NCBI RefSeq assembly: GCF_000317695.1
Contig: NC_019771.1
Coordinates: 1,740,001 to 1,804,000, forward strand
Direction of reading: 5' to 3'
DNA: 64,000 nt
Origin: Anabaena cylindrica PCC 7122
Lineage (GTDB): Bacteria; Cyanobacteriota; Cyanobacteriia; Cyanobacteriales; Nostocaceae
Made by a program: the position numbers and the translations under genes. The notes under the pieces were generated by a model. The model did not search any database. It was given only the letters and a program-made list of their open reading frames with translations, and had not been told where the DNA came from. Below, one piece after another: positions 43,871 to 53,489 of the stretch (its first letter is position 1; every line of letters starts with the position of its first letter).

Positions 43871-45277
43871 TTATAAAGGAAGGATCGCACTCATTTGGTC
43901 TAAATCTAAGACAGTGGCTAATTCTACTGCTGTCATTAAGCCTTTTTCTATAACTATCTGACGCAGAGATTTACCTGTTTCCAAAGACTCTTTAGCCACA
44001 GCAGCAGCATTTAAATAACCGATGTGAGGATTTAAGGCGGTGACTAATGCTAAACTACCTTCGGCGTAAGCTAAACAACGTTCTTGATTAGCCGTAATAC
44101 CTTGAATACAGCTGGAAGTGAGAGAAGAAATGGTATTACCTAAAATTTCAATGCTGTGAATTAGATTATAGGCAATGAGGGGCATCATTACATTTAATTC
44201 TAATTGTCCAGCTTGGGCAGCAAGAGCGATCGCACTATCATACCCCATCACCTGAAAACAGACCATTGAAGTCATCTCTGCCATCACCGGGTTATATTTC
44301 CCCGGCATAATTGAAGAACCAGGTTGGACTGGAGGCAATTGAATTTCCTTTAACCCTGTTTTGGGGCCAGAATCCATTAAACGTAGGTCATGGGAGATTT
44401 TCACCAAGTCCTGGGCTAAATTCCGCAACGCCCCGGAAACATTCACAAACGCACCCATACTTTGCATAGCAGCCATTAAATGAGGTGCAGGTTCTAGGGG
44501 AAATTCTAATAATTGTGAGAGAACTTCTACCACCCGTTGCCGATATTCAGGATGAGTATTCATACCCGTTCCCGCAGCACTACCACCTAAACCCAAAACC
44601 ATCAAATCCCCAGAAGCAACATAAAGACGGTTTTGGTGTTCTGCGAGAATATAAGCCCAAGCGCGGAAATTTTCACCCAAACGCACAGGTACAGCGTCTT
44701 GCAGGTGTGTTCTCCCAGATTTGATGATATCTTGAAATTCGGCCGCTTTTGCTTCTAAAACCGAAATTGCCTCTTCTAAAGCTGGGTGTAGAGTTTGGGT
44801 AAGTGCCAATAAACCACCAATGCGAATAGCTGTAGGGATAACATCATTGGTAGACTGGCCATAGTTCACATGATCATTAGGACTAACCCGTTTGTAATTG
44901 CCTTTTTCATCCCCAAGAATTTCCAAAGCCCGATTTGCGAGAACTTCATTAACATTCATGTGGTGAGAAGTTCCTGCACCAGCTTGGTAGATATCAACTA
45001 CAAACTGATCTCGTAACTTACCTGCAAGAATTTCATCAACAGCTTTGATAATAACTTCACTTATATCTGCGGGAATACAACCCAGTTCACCATTGACAAT
45101 TGCGGTAGCTTTTTTAATATATAAACAAGCATCAACGTAAGTAGGTAAAGGCTTTAAACCGCTAATTGAGAAATTTTCGATAGCGCGTTGGGTTTGGATA
45201 CCGTAATAAACATGATGAGGGATAGAGCGATCGCCCATCGAGTCCCGTTCAATGCGAAAATCTGTATTGTCAGTCAT
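43871..45277 (-). CDS. aspA: Aspartate ammonia-lyase
   Basis: A 468-residue member of the fumarase/aspartase superfamily. The signature GSSIMPGKYNPV (near 322) carries the catalytic loop serine. TSHHMNVNEVLANRA, NDHVNYGQSTNDV and SGRTHLQDAVPV are substrate-binding blocks. It interconverts aspartate and fumarate plus ammonia. The class distinction from fumarase C is supported by the N-terminus IERDSMGDRSIPHHVYYGIQT. Confidence 0.93.
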   Translation of the reverse strand: MTDNTDFRIERDSMGDRSIPHHVYYGIQTQRAIENFSISGLKPLPTYVDACLYIKKATAIVNGELGCIPADISEVIIKAVDEILAGKLRDQFVVDIYQAGAGTSHHMNVNEVLANRALEILGDEKGNYKRVSPNDHVNYGQSTNDVIPTAIRIGGLLALTQTLHPALEEAISVLEAKAAEFQDIIKSGRTHLQDAVPVRLGENFRAWAYILAEHQNRLYVASGDLMVLGLGGSAAGTGMNTHPEYRQRVVEVLSQLLEFPLEPAPHLMAAMQSMGAFVNVSGALRNLAQDLVKISHDLRLMDSGPKTGLKEIQLPPVQPGSSIMPGKYNPVMAEMTSMVCFQVMGYDSAIALAAQAGQLELNVMMPLIAYNLIHSIEILGNTISSLTSSCIQGITANQERCLAYAEGSLALVTALNPHIGYLNAAAVAKESLETGKSLRQIVIEKGLMTAVELATVLDLDQMSAILPL

Positions 45278-45486
45278 AGTCTGGTTTGAATAATCTCAAA
45301 ATAGAGATCATCCCATGCAAGTACACTAAAAGCCTAGTCTAGAAATTATATATTTCGCGTTCAGATGTTGTCGTAGACTCCAAACCACCCCAGACAGCGC
45401 TGATATTGTCGGATAGTTCATCCCTCTACGCCCATTCCCAAACTACAATAAGAAGATATATGTCAGTATTTTGATTAATTTGCTCT

Positions 45487-46587
45487 ATGTCAGTTTTAGC
45501 AGCGATCGCAGTTTTGGCTATTTTGATTTTGGTACATGAGTTTGGACACTTTATAGCTGCCCGTTCTCAAGGCATTTACGTCAACCGCTTTTCCTTGGGT
45601 TTTGGCCCGATTCTTTTAAAGTACCAAGGATCACAAACGGAATATACTATCCGCGCTTTCCCTCTAGGTGGCTTTGTCGGCTTCCCTGATGACGATCCTG
45701 ATAGCCAAATTCCACCCAACGACCCAAATCTGCTGCGGAACCGTCCAGTTTTAGACCGAGCAATCGTCATTAGTGCTGGAGTAATAGCAAATCTCATATT
45801 TGCCTATTTAATGCTGGCTCTGCAATTGGGTATCGTTGGCATACCACAAGAATTTAAGTATCAACCAGGTGTAATTGTCAAACCAGTCAATGAACAATCT
45901 ATCGCTTACCAAGCCGGTCTGAGAGAAGGAGACATTATACTGGCAGTTAATGGTCAGGAACTCACAGCTGATAGCAGTTCAACTCTGTTGCTCACCAAAG
46001 AAATTCAAACCCATCCAAATCAGCAAATTGATCTGAAAGTTCAGCAAAAAAACCAACAAATCCCCCTGAAATTAACTCCTCAAGAAGGTGCTGACGGTAA
46101 AGGCTTAGTAGGTATTGAACTAGGCCCCAATGGCAAAGCAGTTTATCGTCGTCCTCAAAATCCTGGGGAGATATTCACCGTTGCCGCTAATCGGTTTCAA
46201 CAATTATTGGTGGGTACACTCAAAGGCTTTGGACAATTAGCTACCAACTTTCAACAAACCGTTGGGCAAGTTTCCGGCCCAGTGAATATTGTCAAAATAG
46301 GCGCAAAATTAGCTGCTGACAATCTTGCTAATTTGTTTTCTTTTGCGGCAATTATCAGCATTAACTTAGCAGTTATCAATATTTTACCTCTACCAGCCTT
46401 AGACGGTGGACAACTGGCTTTTCTGCTCATTGAAGGTTTACGCGGTAAGCCTTTACCTATGAAAATTCAAGAAGGTGTGATGCAAACTGGTTTAGTGTTA
46501 CTCTTAGGATTAGGTATTTTCCTAATTGTTAAAGAAACAACTCAGTTAACATCCCAGTTAGATTGGGTACAAAAATTGTTCCAGTAA
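45487..46587 (+). CDS. rseP: RseP-type site-2 zinc metalloprotease
   Basis: A 366-residue intramembrane protease. The zinc motif HEFGH is at residues 17-21, and NILPLPALDGGQL carries the third ligand Asp. A PDZ domain lies in between (VIVKPVNEQSIAYQAGLREGDIILAVNG). About four membrane segments. It cleaves membrane-bound anti-sigma factors or similar in regulated intramembrane proteolysis. Its 3' end is duplicated downstream (see repeats at 46572-46681). Confidence 0.93.
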   Translation: MSVLAAIAVLAILILVHEFGHFIAARSQGIYVNRFSLGFGPILLKYQGSQTEYTIRAFPLGGFVGFPDDDPDSQIPPNDPNLLRNRPVLDRAIVISAGVIANLIFAYLMLALQLGIVGIPQEFKYQPGVIVKPVNEQSIAYQAGLREGDIILAVNGQELTADSSSTLLLTKEIQTHPNQQIDLKVQQKNQQIPLKLTPQEGADGKGLVGIELGPNGKAVYRRPQNPGEIFTVAANRFQQLLVGTLKGFGQLATNFQQTVGQVSGPVNIVKIGAKLAADNLANLFSFAAIISINLAVINILPLPALDGGQLAFLLIEGLRGKPLPMKIQEGVMQTGLVLLLGLGIFLIVKETTQLTSQLDWVQKLFQ

Positions 46588-46681
46588 CTGTGATTAGATC
46601 TCGTTTCCCAGTCTCCGGCTGGGAATGCCATGACTGAGGCTCTGCCTCAACTATCCTAAAATTGTTCCAGTAACTGTGATT
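46572..46681. repeat. Dispersed repeat copy flanked by a 24-bp direct duplication of the rseP 3' end
   Basis: The last codons of rseP and the following bases (46572-46595) are repeated exactly at 46658-46681 (24 bp: AAAATTGTTCCAGTAACTGT plus GATT). The 62 bp between (46596-46657) are a copy of the CTCGTTCCCAG family, ending in GAGGCTCTGCCTC. Confidence 0.75.
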
Positions 46682-46698
46682 CCAGAAATTCTCAACCT

Positions 46699-46758
46699 CT
46701 CGTTTATCTCGTTCCCAGTCTCCGGCTGGGAATGCTATTATTGAGGCTCTGCCTCCAC
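46699..46758. repeat. Dispersed CTCGTTCCCAG repeat, second copy near rseP
   Basis: CTCGTTCCCAGTCTCCGGCT, then GGGAATGC and GAGGCTCTGCCTC, nearly identical to the preceding copy at 46596-46657. Confidence 0.7.
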
Positions 46759-46945
46759 TATAGCGGTTCTCGGTTGAGTGAGATACAAGAACCCCACCCC
46801 AACCCCCTCCCCGCAAGCGATGAGGGGCTATGATGTATTTCATTCAAGTGCATACCGCTATATCCTACCAGGCAGATTATAGAATAAGAGAACGAGAAAA
46901 ACTACAAAATAAATCCAAAATCGTAAATTTAAAATCTAAAATTAC

Positions 46946-47590
46946 TTGACTCGTAAATCATTATCAAAAAAGCAACGCGCTTTAGAAATTCTTTCTCGTC
47001 TCCAGCATCTTTATCCAGATGCCACTTGCTCTTTAGACTATTCAACTCCTGTACAATTATTAGTCGCCACTATTCTCTCCGCTCAATGTACAGATGAACG
47101 CGTAAATAAAGTTACGCCAGCATTATTTGGGAGATTTCCTGATGCGGAAAATTTAGCTAAAGCAGATTTATTAGAGTTAGAAGAATTAGTTCGTTCGACT
47201 GGATTTTATCACAATAAAGCCAAGAATATTCAAGGCGCTTGTCGGATGATTGTGAATGATTTTAACTCTATTGTTCCTAATCAAATGGAACAACTTTTAA
47301 AACTTCCAGGAGTAGCACGGAAAACTGCAAATGTAGTCTTAGCTCATGCCTATGGCATCAATGCTGGGGTGACAGTAGATACACACGTAAAGCGATTAAG
47401 CCAGCGTTTAGGATTGACTACAAATACTGAACCTGTTGGTATTGAAAAAGATTTAATGAAGTTATTACCCCAACCAGATTGGGAAAATTGGTCAATTCGT
47501 TTAATTTATCATGGACGGGCTGTGTGTAAGGCTCGTTCTCCTGGTTGTAATGTTTGTGAATTGGCTGATTTATGTGCTAGGAAGTTATAA
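46946..47590 (+). CDS. nth: Endonuclease III (base-excision repair)
   Basis: A 214-residue DNA glycosylase/AP lyase. The helix-hairpin-helix is LPGVARKTANVVLAHAYG, followed by the catalytic Asp in VDTHVKRL. The [4Fe-4S] ligands are CKARSPGCNVC then C in LADLC. It removes oxidised pyrimidines. The start appears to be TTG at 46946, since no ATG is available before the conserved part; an ATT or longer start cannot be excluded. Confidence 0.93.
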   Translation: MTRKSLSKKQRALEILSRLQHLYPDATCSLDYSTPVQLLVATILSAQCTDERVNKVTPALFGRFPDAENLAKADLLELEELVRSTGFYHNKAKNIQGACRMIVNDFNSIVPNQMEQLLKLPGVARKTANVVLAHAYGINAGVTVDTHVKRLSQRLGLTTNTEPVGIEKDLMKLLPQPDWENWSIRLIYHGRAVCKARSPGCNVCELADLCARKL

Positions 47591-47599
47591 TTTTATACA

Positions 47600-47670
47600 C
47601 ATAAGGATTCAGGATACAAAACCGCCGGTCTGCGTAGCGTCTCCGAACTCCGAACTCCTGACTCCTTCTG
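47600..47670. repeat. Heptamer repeats related to the ACCTGAGTT elements
   Basis: GCGTAGCGTCTCCGAACTCC, then GAACTCCTGACTCC, is the reverse complement of the junction GGAGACGCTACGC seen in the elements at 6670 and 60105. Confidence 0.5.
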
Positions 47671-47741
47671 AGCAATTTCCCTATAATTGTCATGGACATT
47701 GTATGATGGGGAATGGTGTCTTTAACTAGATTAGGGAATTC

Positions 47742-48044
47742 ATGGCAAAAAAGAGCATGATTGAGCGCGAGAAAAAACGCGCCAAGATGGTGGAAAAGTA
47801 TGCTGACAAACGGGAAGCACTATTAGACGAGTTCAAAAGTGCGGAATCTCCCCTAGATAAGCTGGAAATCCACCGCAAAATTCAACAACTACCTCGTAAC
47901 AGTGCGCCTAGCCGTCGCCGTAATCGTTGCTGGGTTACAGGTCGTCCTAGAGCCGTATATCGTGATTTTGGGCTGTCTCGGAACGTACTGCGGGAATGGG
48001 CGCACCAAGGGCTTTTACCTGGTGTTGTTAAGTCTAGCTGGTAA
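47742..48044 (+). CDS. rpsN: 30S ribosomal protein S14
   Basis: A 100-residue S14 of the zinc-free long form: MAKKSMIEREKKRAKMVEKY, PRNSAPSRRRNRCWVTGRPRAVYRDFGLSRNVLREWAHQG. It binds 16S rRNA in the small-subunit head. Full length and all conserved basic blocks are present. Confidence 0.96.
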   Translation: MAKKSMIEREKKRAKMVEKYADKREALLDEFKSAESPLDKLEIHRKIQQLPRNSAPSRRRNRCWVTGRPRAVYRDFGLSRNVLREWAHQGLLPGVVKSSW

Positions 48045-48109
48045 TCAATGGTCAGTAGTCATTAGTCATTTACTCTAAACCAATGACCAATGACCAATGA
48101 CCAAGATAA

Positions 48110-48439
48110 TCATTGACCACAACAACGATCAATTCCCAGGCTTTCTAAGAGTAGATCGCTAACGGCGTTGGCGATCGCAAATTCTCCATAAAAGCTTTTG
48201 GAAAAATCGAATGCCTGCATCTCTGTAACAATAGCAATTACCAGAGATCCCAAGTCGTTTTCTCCTTCCATACGTTGTCGCACAAAAATCTGTGCTGCGC
48301 GTTGAGCGATTTTTTGATTAATTAATTCAGGAAGAAATTCAGCATCTAGCCACCGCAGCAGTCGCTTTTGCAACCATTCACCTTCCATCTGGGGATTCTC
48401 AGACGGTGGTAAAGTAATGGACGAAATTGGCTCAGTCAT
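48110..48439 (-). CDS. Conserved cyanobacterial hypothetical protein
   Basis: Start chosen at 48439 (MTEPISSITLPPSENP), giving about 109 residues. A helical core EGEWLQKRLLRWLDAEFLPELINQKIAQRAAQIFVRQRMEGENDLGSLVIAIVTEMQAF is followed by VSDLLLESLG. No membrane segment or catalytic motif. Function unknown. Confidence 0.65.
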   Translation of the reverse strand: MTEPISSITLPPSENPQMEGEWLQKRLLRWLDAEFLPELINQKIAQRAAQIFVRQRMEGENDLGSLVIAIVTEMQAFDFSKSFYGEFAIANAVSDLLLESLGIDRCCGQ

Positions 48440-48554
48440 CTTTGTATATCTTAAATAGATTTTGTTTACCAAGGTAATCTCAGAAGAACTTAGAATCTTG
48501 CTGATAATAGCAAGGTGCTTTCGTCTGAGGCTTTTTTTGATGATTTGCTGAACT

Positions 48555-49130
48555 ATGCAATATGATGTCGCCGCTATTATTCGAGGTTATGCTCAAGGTT
48601 ATTTTCTCATGGCTGACGAGAGCAATGGACTGGGATGGTATGGAAGTAAGGAAAGAACTTTAATTCCTTTGGATGAAAAATTTCGCTACCCCAAGTCCTT
48701 ACAGCGTGTTCTCAACCAAAACAGGTTTACAGTAGCTATTAACCGCGACTTTCTTGGCGTGGTTGCTGGTTGTGCTAACCGTGAAACAACTTGGATTTCT
48801 CCAGAATTACAAAAGATTTACTGGTTACTTTACCAGACAGGTTATGCTTATAGTTTTGAAACTTGGCAAGGTGATCAACTGGCGGGGGGAATTTTAGGAA
48901 TTGTGATTGGTGGTGTTTTCATTGGTGAATCAATGTTCTACCGCATTCCTGAAGGTTCTAAAGTAGCAATGGTGAAATTGGTAGAAAGGTTGCGCCAAAG
49001 GAAATTTATGCTGTTTGACGCGCAAATGATGAATCCCCATTTAGCCAGATTTGGCGCTTATCCTATCAATAATAAAGAATATGATATTTTGCTTCAGCAA
49101 GCTTTACAACTTCCTTGTTCCCTAAAGTGA
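48555..49130 (+). CDS. aat: Leucyl/phenylalanyl-tRNA-protein transferase
   Basis: A 191-residue Aat. The conserved motifs are IIRGYAQGYFLMADESNGLGWYGSKERTLIPLDEKF, ETTWISPELQKIYWLLYQTGYAYSFETWQ, GIVIGGVFIGESMFYR and LFDAQMMNPHLARFGA. It adds Leu or Phe to N-terminal Lys/Arg of proteins, marking them for ClpS-ClpAP degradation (N-end rule). Confidence 0.95.
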   Translation: MQYDVAAIIRGYAQGYFLMADESNGLGWYGSKERTLIPLDEKFRYPKSLQRVLNQNRFTVAINRDFLGVVAGCANRETTWISPELQKIYWLLYQTGYAYSFETWQGDQLAGGILGIVIGGVFIGESMFYRIPEGSKVAMVKLVERLRQRKFMLFDAQMMNPHLARFGAYPINNKEYDILLQQALQLPCSLK

Positions 49131-49166
49131 GTATGAAGAGGTGGGAGAATTGTGTTAATTCTCAAC

Positions 49167-49985
49167 TCAGAAGTTTGAGCGATTTTCTGTGACTAGGGTA
49201 AGGCTAACCCATGCACCTTTATCGTCATAGCTACGAATTAAGCGTTGGCGTAAATTTGGTTTAATCAGCCACCCTACCTCTAAAAATAACGGTTGACGTA
49301 ACTGCACTTGTAAGGGGGAAGTTGCAGAAGCGCCATCAGGTAAGAGTAAAACTTGTACCTGCTTTTGGGGATTTTGATCAAAGATGATTATTGAATCTTT
49401 TATAGTAGCGGTGGAGGTGATTGTGCGACCATTAAAACTGGTATTTTGAATTAATTTTCCTGCGGCATCCAATTGTAGTTGCAGGGTTGTAGAGTAGGTA
49501 TTGGGCTTTTGCAAATCTGGATAAATAGTTACTGCTTCACCTTGCCATTCTCCCAACAAGTCATCTATTTGTAAGGTGGGTTTTTCTACTGGTGGTTGAG
49601 TTCCCCCTAGATATTCACGAATCAAGGTTATTTTATCTAACTGGCCATTTTTATTAAATAATTGCACCAGGCGTAAACGGCGATTTTCATAAATTAAACC
49701 GAGTTCAGCCCCAAATTCTGTAAATGGCGCTAGTTGAATCGAACCTTGGGAAAAAGCGCCATTTTCAAAAAACAACGTACTCTGCGCCAGGGAACTGTAT
49801 TCTAAAATTAAATCTTCTTGTCCTTGACGGCTGACAACCTGGTGAATAGTCTGATTATTGTTTAACCCTGCCAAGGAAACTACACTAGGGATATTTGCTA
49901 ATAGTTCCCCTTGAGGTGAATAACGAGCAAATGAACCTTGCCATTCACCGAGATTTTGCAGCAAGCATTCCCATTGTGATGTCAT
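49167..49985 (-). CDS. DUF3598-family protein
   Basis: Start chosen at 49985 (MTSQWECLLQNLGEWQGSF). The 272-residue protein has two repeats of the DUF3598 beta-barrel type: NLGEWQGSFARYSPQGELL in the N-half and DLLGEWQGEAVTIYPD in the C-half. These lipocalin-like folds resemble phycobiliprotein lyase or allophycocyanin-related barrels, but no pigment-binding site is obvious. Function unknown. Confidence 0.85.
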   Translation of the reverse strand: MTSQWECLLQNLGEWQGSFARYSPQGELLANIPSVVSLAGLNNNQTIHQVVSRQGQEDLILEYSSLAQSTLFFENGAFSQGSIQLAPFTEFGAELGLIYENRRLRLVQLFNKNGQLDKITLIREYLGGTQPPVEKPTLQIDDLLGEWQGEAVTIYPDLQKPNTYSTTLQLQLDAAGKLIQNTSFNGRTITSTATIKDSIIIFDQNPQKQVQVLLLPDGASATSPLQVQLRQPLFLEVGWLIKPNLRQRLIRSYDDKGAWVSLTLVTENRSNF

Positions 49986-50024
49986 AAAGTAAGTCCTATA
50001 ATTTAACCAGACCAGAGGCAATAT

Positions 50025-50066
50025 TACGAATTACGAATCACGAATTACGAATTACGAATTACGAAT
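50025..50066. repeat. TTACGAA-type tandem heptamers
   Basis: About six ATTACGA units between the DUF3598 gene and ftsX. They share sequence with the arms of the palindrome at 19715-19864. Confidence 0.6.
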
Positions 50067-50070
50067 TATT

Positions 50071-50973
50071 TCAACTCTTAGCAAACCTGCGGACAGCGAA
50101 TAAGCTACCTATTAAGCCGACAGCTGCACCAAATCCTAAGAGAATCAAAGGCAATAATAAGGTTTGAGAAACAGTTAGTTGTAAACCGTTGCTAATAAAT
50201 TGAATAAATTCAGGTTGATTGGCTAGTAAGCGATTAATAAATTGTTGGGTGAGGGAAATAAAACTCCAAGCGATCGCACCACCAACTAAACCAAAGGAAA
50301 TTCCCTGTAAAATAAATGGTAGGTAAATCCAAGCCGAAGTTGCACCCACTAGTTGCATAATTTCAATTTCTCGTCGTCGTGCCATGACGATCAAGCCTAT
50401 TGTGGTTGTTGTCACAGCGATCGCAGTTGAAGTCAAAATTATAGTAATTGTTAAAGTAATCCAATTTAGCCCCCGGTGCAACTGAGCAATGCGTTTTACG
50501 GCTTCGTCTACATACTGCACCACATCAACTCCCTGAAACTTAGCTAACTGTGTCGCTAAACTCGGCACAACTTGCGGATTCAAAGCTTTTACTTTCATTT
50601 CATCAACTAGCGGATTATCTCCTAATTGCTGGGTAGCACCATCAATATCAGCAATTCCCAAATCCTTAACTAGCTTCGTCCAAGCTTGTTCTTTGGTAAT
50701 TACTTGCACCGTCGCTACTTCCGGCATTTGCGCTATTAATGGTTCAATATTAACCGCTTGAATACCAGATTCTAGATAAACCGATAATTCCAACTGACTA
50801 CCGAACTGATTGAGAAGTCTTTCCACTTGCCAAGAGGTTTGTAGACTTAAGCCGAATAGAAATAGTAACACTGTCACAGTACTCACTGCTGCCCAATTCA
50901 TCCATCCCCCGCGCAGCAACCCCAGGAAAGTTTCTTTCAGCAGATAGTCTAGTTTGGTGAAAAATTTAAACAT
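50071..50973 (-). CDS. ftsX: FtsX-type permease
   Basis: A 300-residue FtsX-like protein with four membrane segments: WMNWAAVSTVTVLLFLFGLSL, ITLTITIILTSTAIAVTTTTIGLIVM, FILQGISFGLVGGAIAW and LLLPLILLGFGAAVGLIG. It has a large periplasmic loop between helix 1 and 2. The ARRREIEIMQLVGATSAWIYLPF block is characteristic. FtsX works with FtsE to activate peptidoglycan hydrolases at the division site. No ftsE is nearby. Confidence 0.92.
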   Translation of the reverse strand: MFKFFTKLDYLLKETFLGLLRGGWMNWAAVSTVTVLLFLFGLSLQTSWQVERLLNQFGSQLELSVYLESGIQAVNIEPLIAQMPEVATVQVITKEQAWTKLVKDLGIADIDGATQQLGDNPLVDEMKVKALNPQVVPSLATQLAKFQGVDVVQYVDEAVKRIAQLHRGLNWITLTITIILTSTAIAVTTTTIGLIVMARRREIEIMQLVGATSAWIYLPFILQGISFGLVGGAIAWSFISLTQQFINRLLANQPEFIQFISNGLQLTVSQTLLLPLILLGFGAAVGLIGSLFAVRRFAKS

Positions 50974-51059
50974 CGAAAATTGGTAATTGGTAGTTGGTAG
51001 TTGATGATTGGCGATTGATGATTGATGATTGGTAATTGGTAATTGACAATTAAATCATT

Positions 51060-51165
51060 ATTTCCTATTCCCTGTTCCCTATTCCCTCTTAACTGTCACC
51101 TGTCACCTGTCACCTGTCACCTATTTCCTCTTAACTGTCACCTGTCACCTATTTCCTGTCACCTA
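51060..51165. repeat. CCTGTCA-type tandem repeats
   Basis: ACCTGTCACCTGTCACCTGT then CACCTATTTCC is repeated in two blocks. Plain short tandem heptamers, no coding potential. Confidence 0.6.
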
Positions 51166-51212
51166 ACGATAGAATTGAATAGTAAGACATTCACTATTAA
51201 GCCACGAGAATC

Positions 51213-51776
51213 ATGCCCTCTGATATAGCTGTAGAGAAGAAAAAGTTAAAAAATCCACCTTTGAAGCTTCATTATTTAGGCGATCGCGTTTTGCGTCAAC
51301 CCGCAAAGCGTGTGACAAAAATAGATGATGAACTTCGCCAACTGGTGCGGGAAATGCTGCAAACTATGTACAGCGAAGATGGCATCGGTTTGGCAGCCCC
51401 TCAAGTGGGAATTAATAAACAACTCATTGTCATTGATTGTGAACCAGACAAACCAAATACACCTCCACTAGTATTAATCAATCCCGTTATTAAGCAGGTT
51501 AGCAGTGAACTCTGCATAGCTCAAGAAGGGTGTTTAAGCATCCCTAAAGTTTATTTAGATGTGAAACGCCCCCAAGTAGTAGAAATCGCCTATAAAGACG
51601 AATATGGTCGTCCCAAAACATTAAAAGCTGGTGACTTACTCGGAAGATGTATTTTACACGAAATGGATCACCTCAACGGTGTGGTATTTGTAGATCGTGT
51701 AGAAAATTCCTTGACTTTGGCACAGGAGTTATCTAAAAATGGCTTCTCGTATCAAACGGTAAAACCAGTCGTATAG
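51213..51776 (+). CDS. def: Peptide deformylase
   Basis: A 187-residue deformylase. Motif 1 GIGLAAPQVGINKQ, motif 2 EGCLSIPKVYLDV and motif 3 HEMDHLNGVVFVDRV (His-Glu-x-x-His near 149) form the metal site. It removes the formyl group from new proteins. Confidence 0.96.
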   Translation: MPSDIAVEKKKLKNPPLKLHYLGDRVLRQPAKRVTKIDDELRQLVREMLQTMYSEDGIGLAAPQVGINKQLIVIDCEPDKPNTPPLVLINPVIKQVSSELCIAQEGCLSIPKVYLDVKRPQVVEIAYKDEYGRPKTLKAGDLLGRCILHEMDHLNGVVFVDRVENSLTLAQELSKNGFSYQTVKPVV

Positions 51777-51789
51777 GGTGATCTAGAGC

Positions 51790-51996
51790 GTGTATTTAAC
51801 TCCAAAAAGCGGTTTATTTTTAGGTGGTTCTTGTTTTACTGCGATCGCAGCAGTCGGTTCTGTATTTGAACTCAGTTCTGGACAACCAGATTTAGGTGTC
51901 CCAACCACAGCCATTATCTTAGCTTTGAGCATTCCTCTCACCGTATTATTTTTTATTGCCGCAGTCAGGGATGCGCGGGCTAACAACTCCAACTAA
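51790..51996 (+). CDS. Small two-helix membrane protein, function unknown
   Basis: A 68-residue ORF with a GTG start at 51790, following def by 13 bp. Two hydrophobic segments are visible: GLFLGGSCFTAIAAVGSVFEL and TTAIILALSIPLTVLFFIAAV. The C-terminus is RDARANNSN. Cotranscription with def is likely. The family was not identified. Confidence 0.6.
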   Translation: MYLTPKSGLFLGGSCFTAIAAVGSVFELSSGQPDLGVPTTAIILALSIPLTVLFFIAAVRDARANNSN

Positions 51997-52685
51997 ATAG
52001 TTAGGCAAACACAAAGTTGTTATACTTTTGATAAGGGACTTCCAAATAAAAAAATGCACAAAAATTTCTTGTGGTGCGGGCCGAAAAGCCCGCAAATTAT
52101 CAAAGACGGGCAGGATGCCCATCCCACAAGATTGAATAATTTATTTTCTGGTGTTCCCTAAAGCAAAAACCAAGCAAATCAAAATCAAAGCTTGAGATTC
52201 AGTACAAAACTTTTCAGAGTAGCCCACCTATTTCCAGGCTGTTGAGAACTTAAAACACCTTCATGTGTGGTGAAAATAATGGAATAGAGCAGTCAAGTTG
52301 CTCACAATTTCAACAGTACAATTACGATAAACTGGTGGTTATCCACACTAGCAGCATGAAGCAGAAAGAAATCCTAGCAATGTTATACCTTGTTTAGTTT
52401 TGTGCAATTGCTGTAGAACAGCTAACATTAAATAAGCATCAGGTACATAAAAAAGGTAAGAGGATGAAAGAAAAATTTACACTTCACCCTTTTACCTTTT
52501 ATTTTTTGCCTTTGTATTAATTCATTCACAGCAGATAGCGGATAAATGACGTACATAATCTAAATTCAACGCCAGACACAAGGTAGACGTATATTGCAAT
52601 ACGCTCTCACTACTGCTGATTCCTGAATTATGCTGTAAATAGATTGAAAATTTTGCGATCGCTTCCCGATTTCCCCAATAGAAGA
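51997..52685. other. Intergenic region with a palindromic element
   Basis: 690 bp without a gene apart from the small palindromic element listed at 52068-52130. The rest is AT-rich. Confidence 0.45.
52068..52130. mobile_element. Palindromic repeat element (CTTGTGG ends)
   Basis: Ends CTTGTGG (52068-52074) and CCACAAG (52124-52130) enclose a hairpin GCGGGCCGAAAAGCCCGC. Small non-coding repeat of a kind seen in Nostoc-type genomes. Confidence 0.55.
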
Positions 52686-53489
52686 ATGCAACAGACTTCT
52701 ACCCATCTACTCAGACTCTCTCAAGGACATCTCAACCTACTCGCAGCTTGTCCTCGTAAATTCCAGCATACCTATTTAGAACAGATTACCGCACCCACTG
52801 ACCCCCAACAAGAAGAATATCAAACTTTGGGTAGTCGTTTTCACTTACTCATGCAGCAGCAAGAAATGGGTTTACCAATTAATAACTTTCTCCAAACAGA
52901 CACTCAACTGCAAAAATGGATGACATCTTTTGCCAAAGTTGCGCCAGAAATATTAACACCTGATATTGATAACCAAACTTTCCACGACAGTGAACACTAT
53001 CGGATTTTGCAAATTCAAGATTACCTATTTACAGTTATCTATGATTTATTAATTGCAGATAATCAAAAAGCACAAATTTTCGATTGGAAAACCTATCCCC
53101 AACCACCAAATAAAAGTTCCTTAGCTAAAAATTGGCAAACACGTCTTTATATGTATGTTCTAGCAGAAACTAGTGAATATTTACCCGAAAATATATCCAT
53201 GACTTATTGGTTTGTTCAAACTCAGGGCAAACCTAAAAGTATTCAGTTTAACTACGACACTCAACAACACCAACAAACACAACAAGAATTAAATCAACTA
53301 TTGAATAATTTAACCAATTGGTTAGAACAATATCACCAAAATCAGCCATTTCCCCACAAACCAGCGTCTAAAAAATCTTGTGAAACTTGTCAATATGCTT
53401 TCCTTTGTTACAATCAAACAAATAATCCATTAGCAATAAATTCTAACAATTTACCAAATATTGATCAGATCCAAGAAGTATCAATGTAA
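52686..53489 (+). CDS. PD-(D/E)XK nuclease-family protein with an iron-sulfur-type cysteine cluster
   Basis: The start at 52686 (MQQTSTHLLRLSQGHLNLL) is preferred to a TTG 42 bp upstream. The ~267-residue protein has the RecB/AddB-like layout: N-terminal LNLLAACPRKFQHTYLEQI with the first Cys, IYDLLIADNQKAQIFDWKTY as the nuclease core (Asp and DWK), and C-terminal CETCQYAFLC completing the four-Cys set. It resembles Cas4-type nucleases but lies far from the CRISPR locus. Likely a DNA exonuclease. Confidence 0.8.
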   Translation: MQQTSTHLLRLSQGHLNLLAACPRKFQHTYLEQITAPTDPQQEEYQTLGSRFHLLMQQQEMGLPINNFLQTDTQLQKWMTSFAKVAPEILTPDIDNQTFHDSEHYRILQIQDYLFTVIYDLLIADNQKAQIFDWKTYPQPPNKSSLAKNWQTRLYMYVLAETSEYLPENISMTYWFVQTQGKPKSIQFNYDTQQHQQTQQELNQLLNNLTNWLEQYHQNQPFPHKPASKKSCETCQYAFLCYNQTNNPLAINSNNLPNIDQIQEVSM

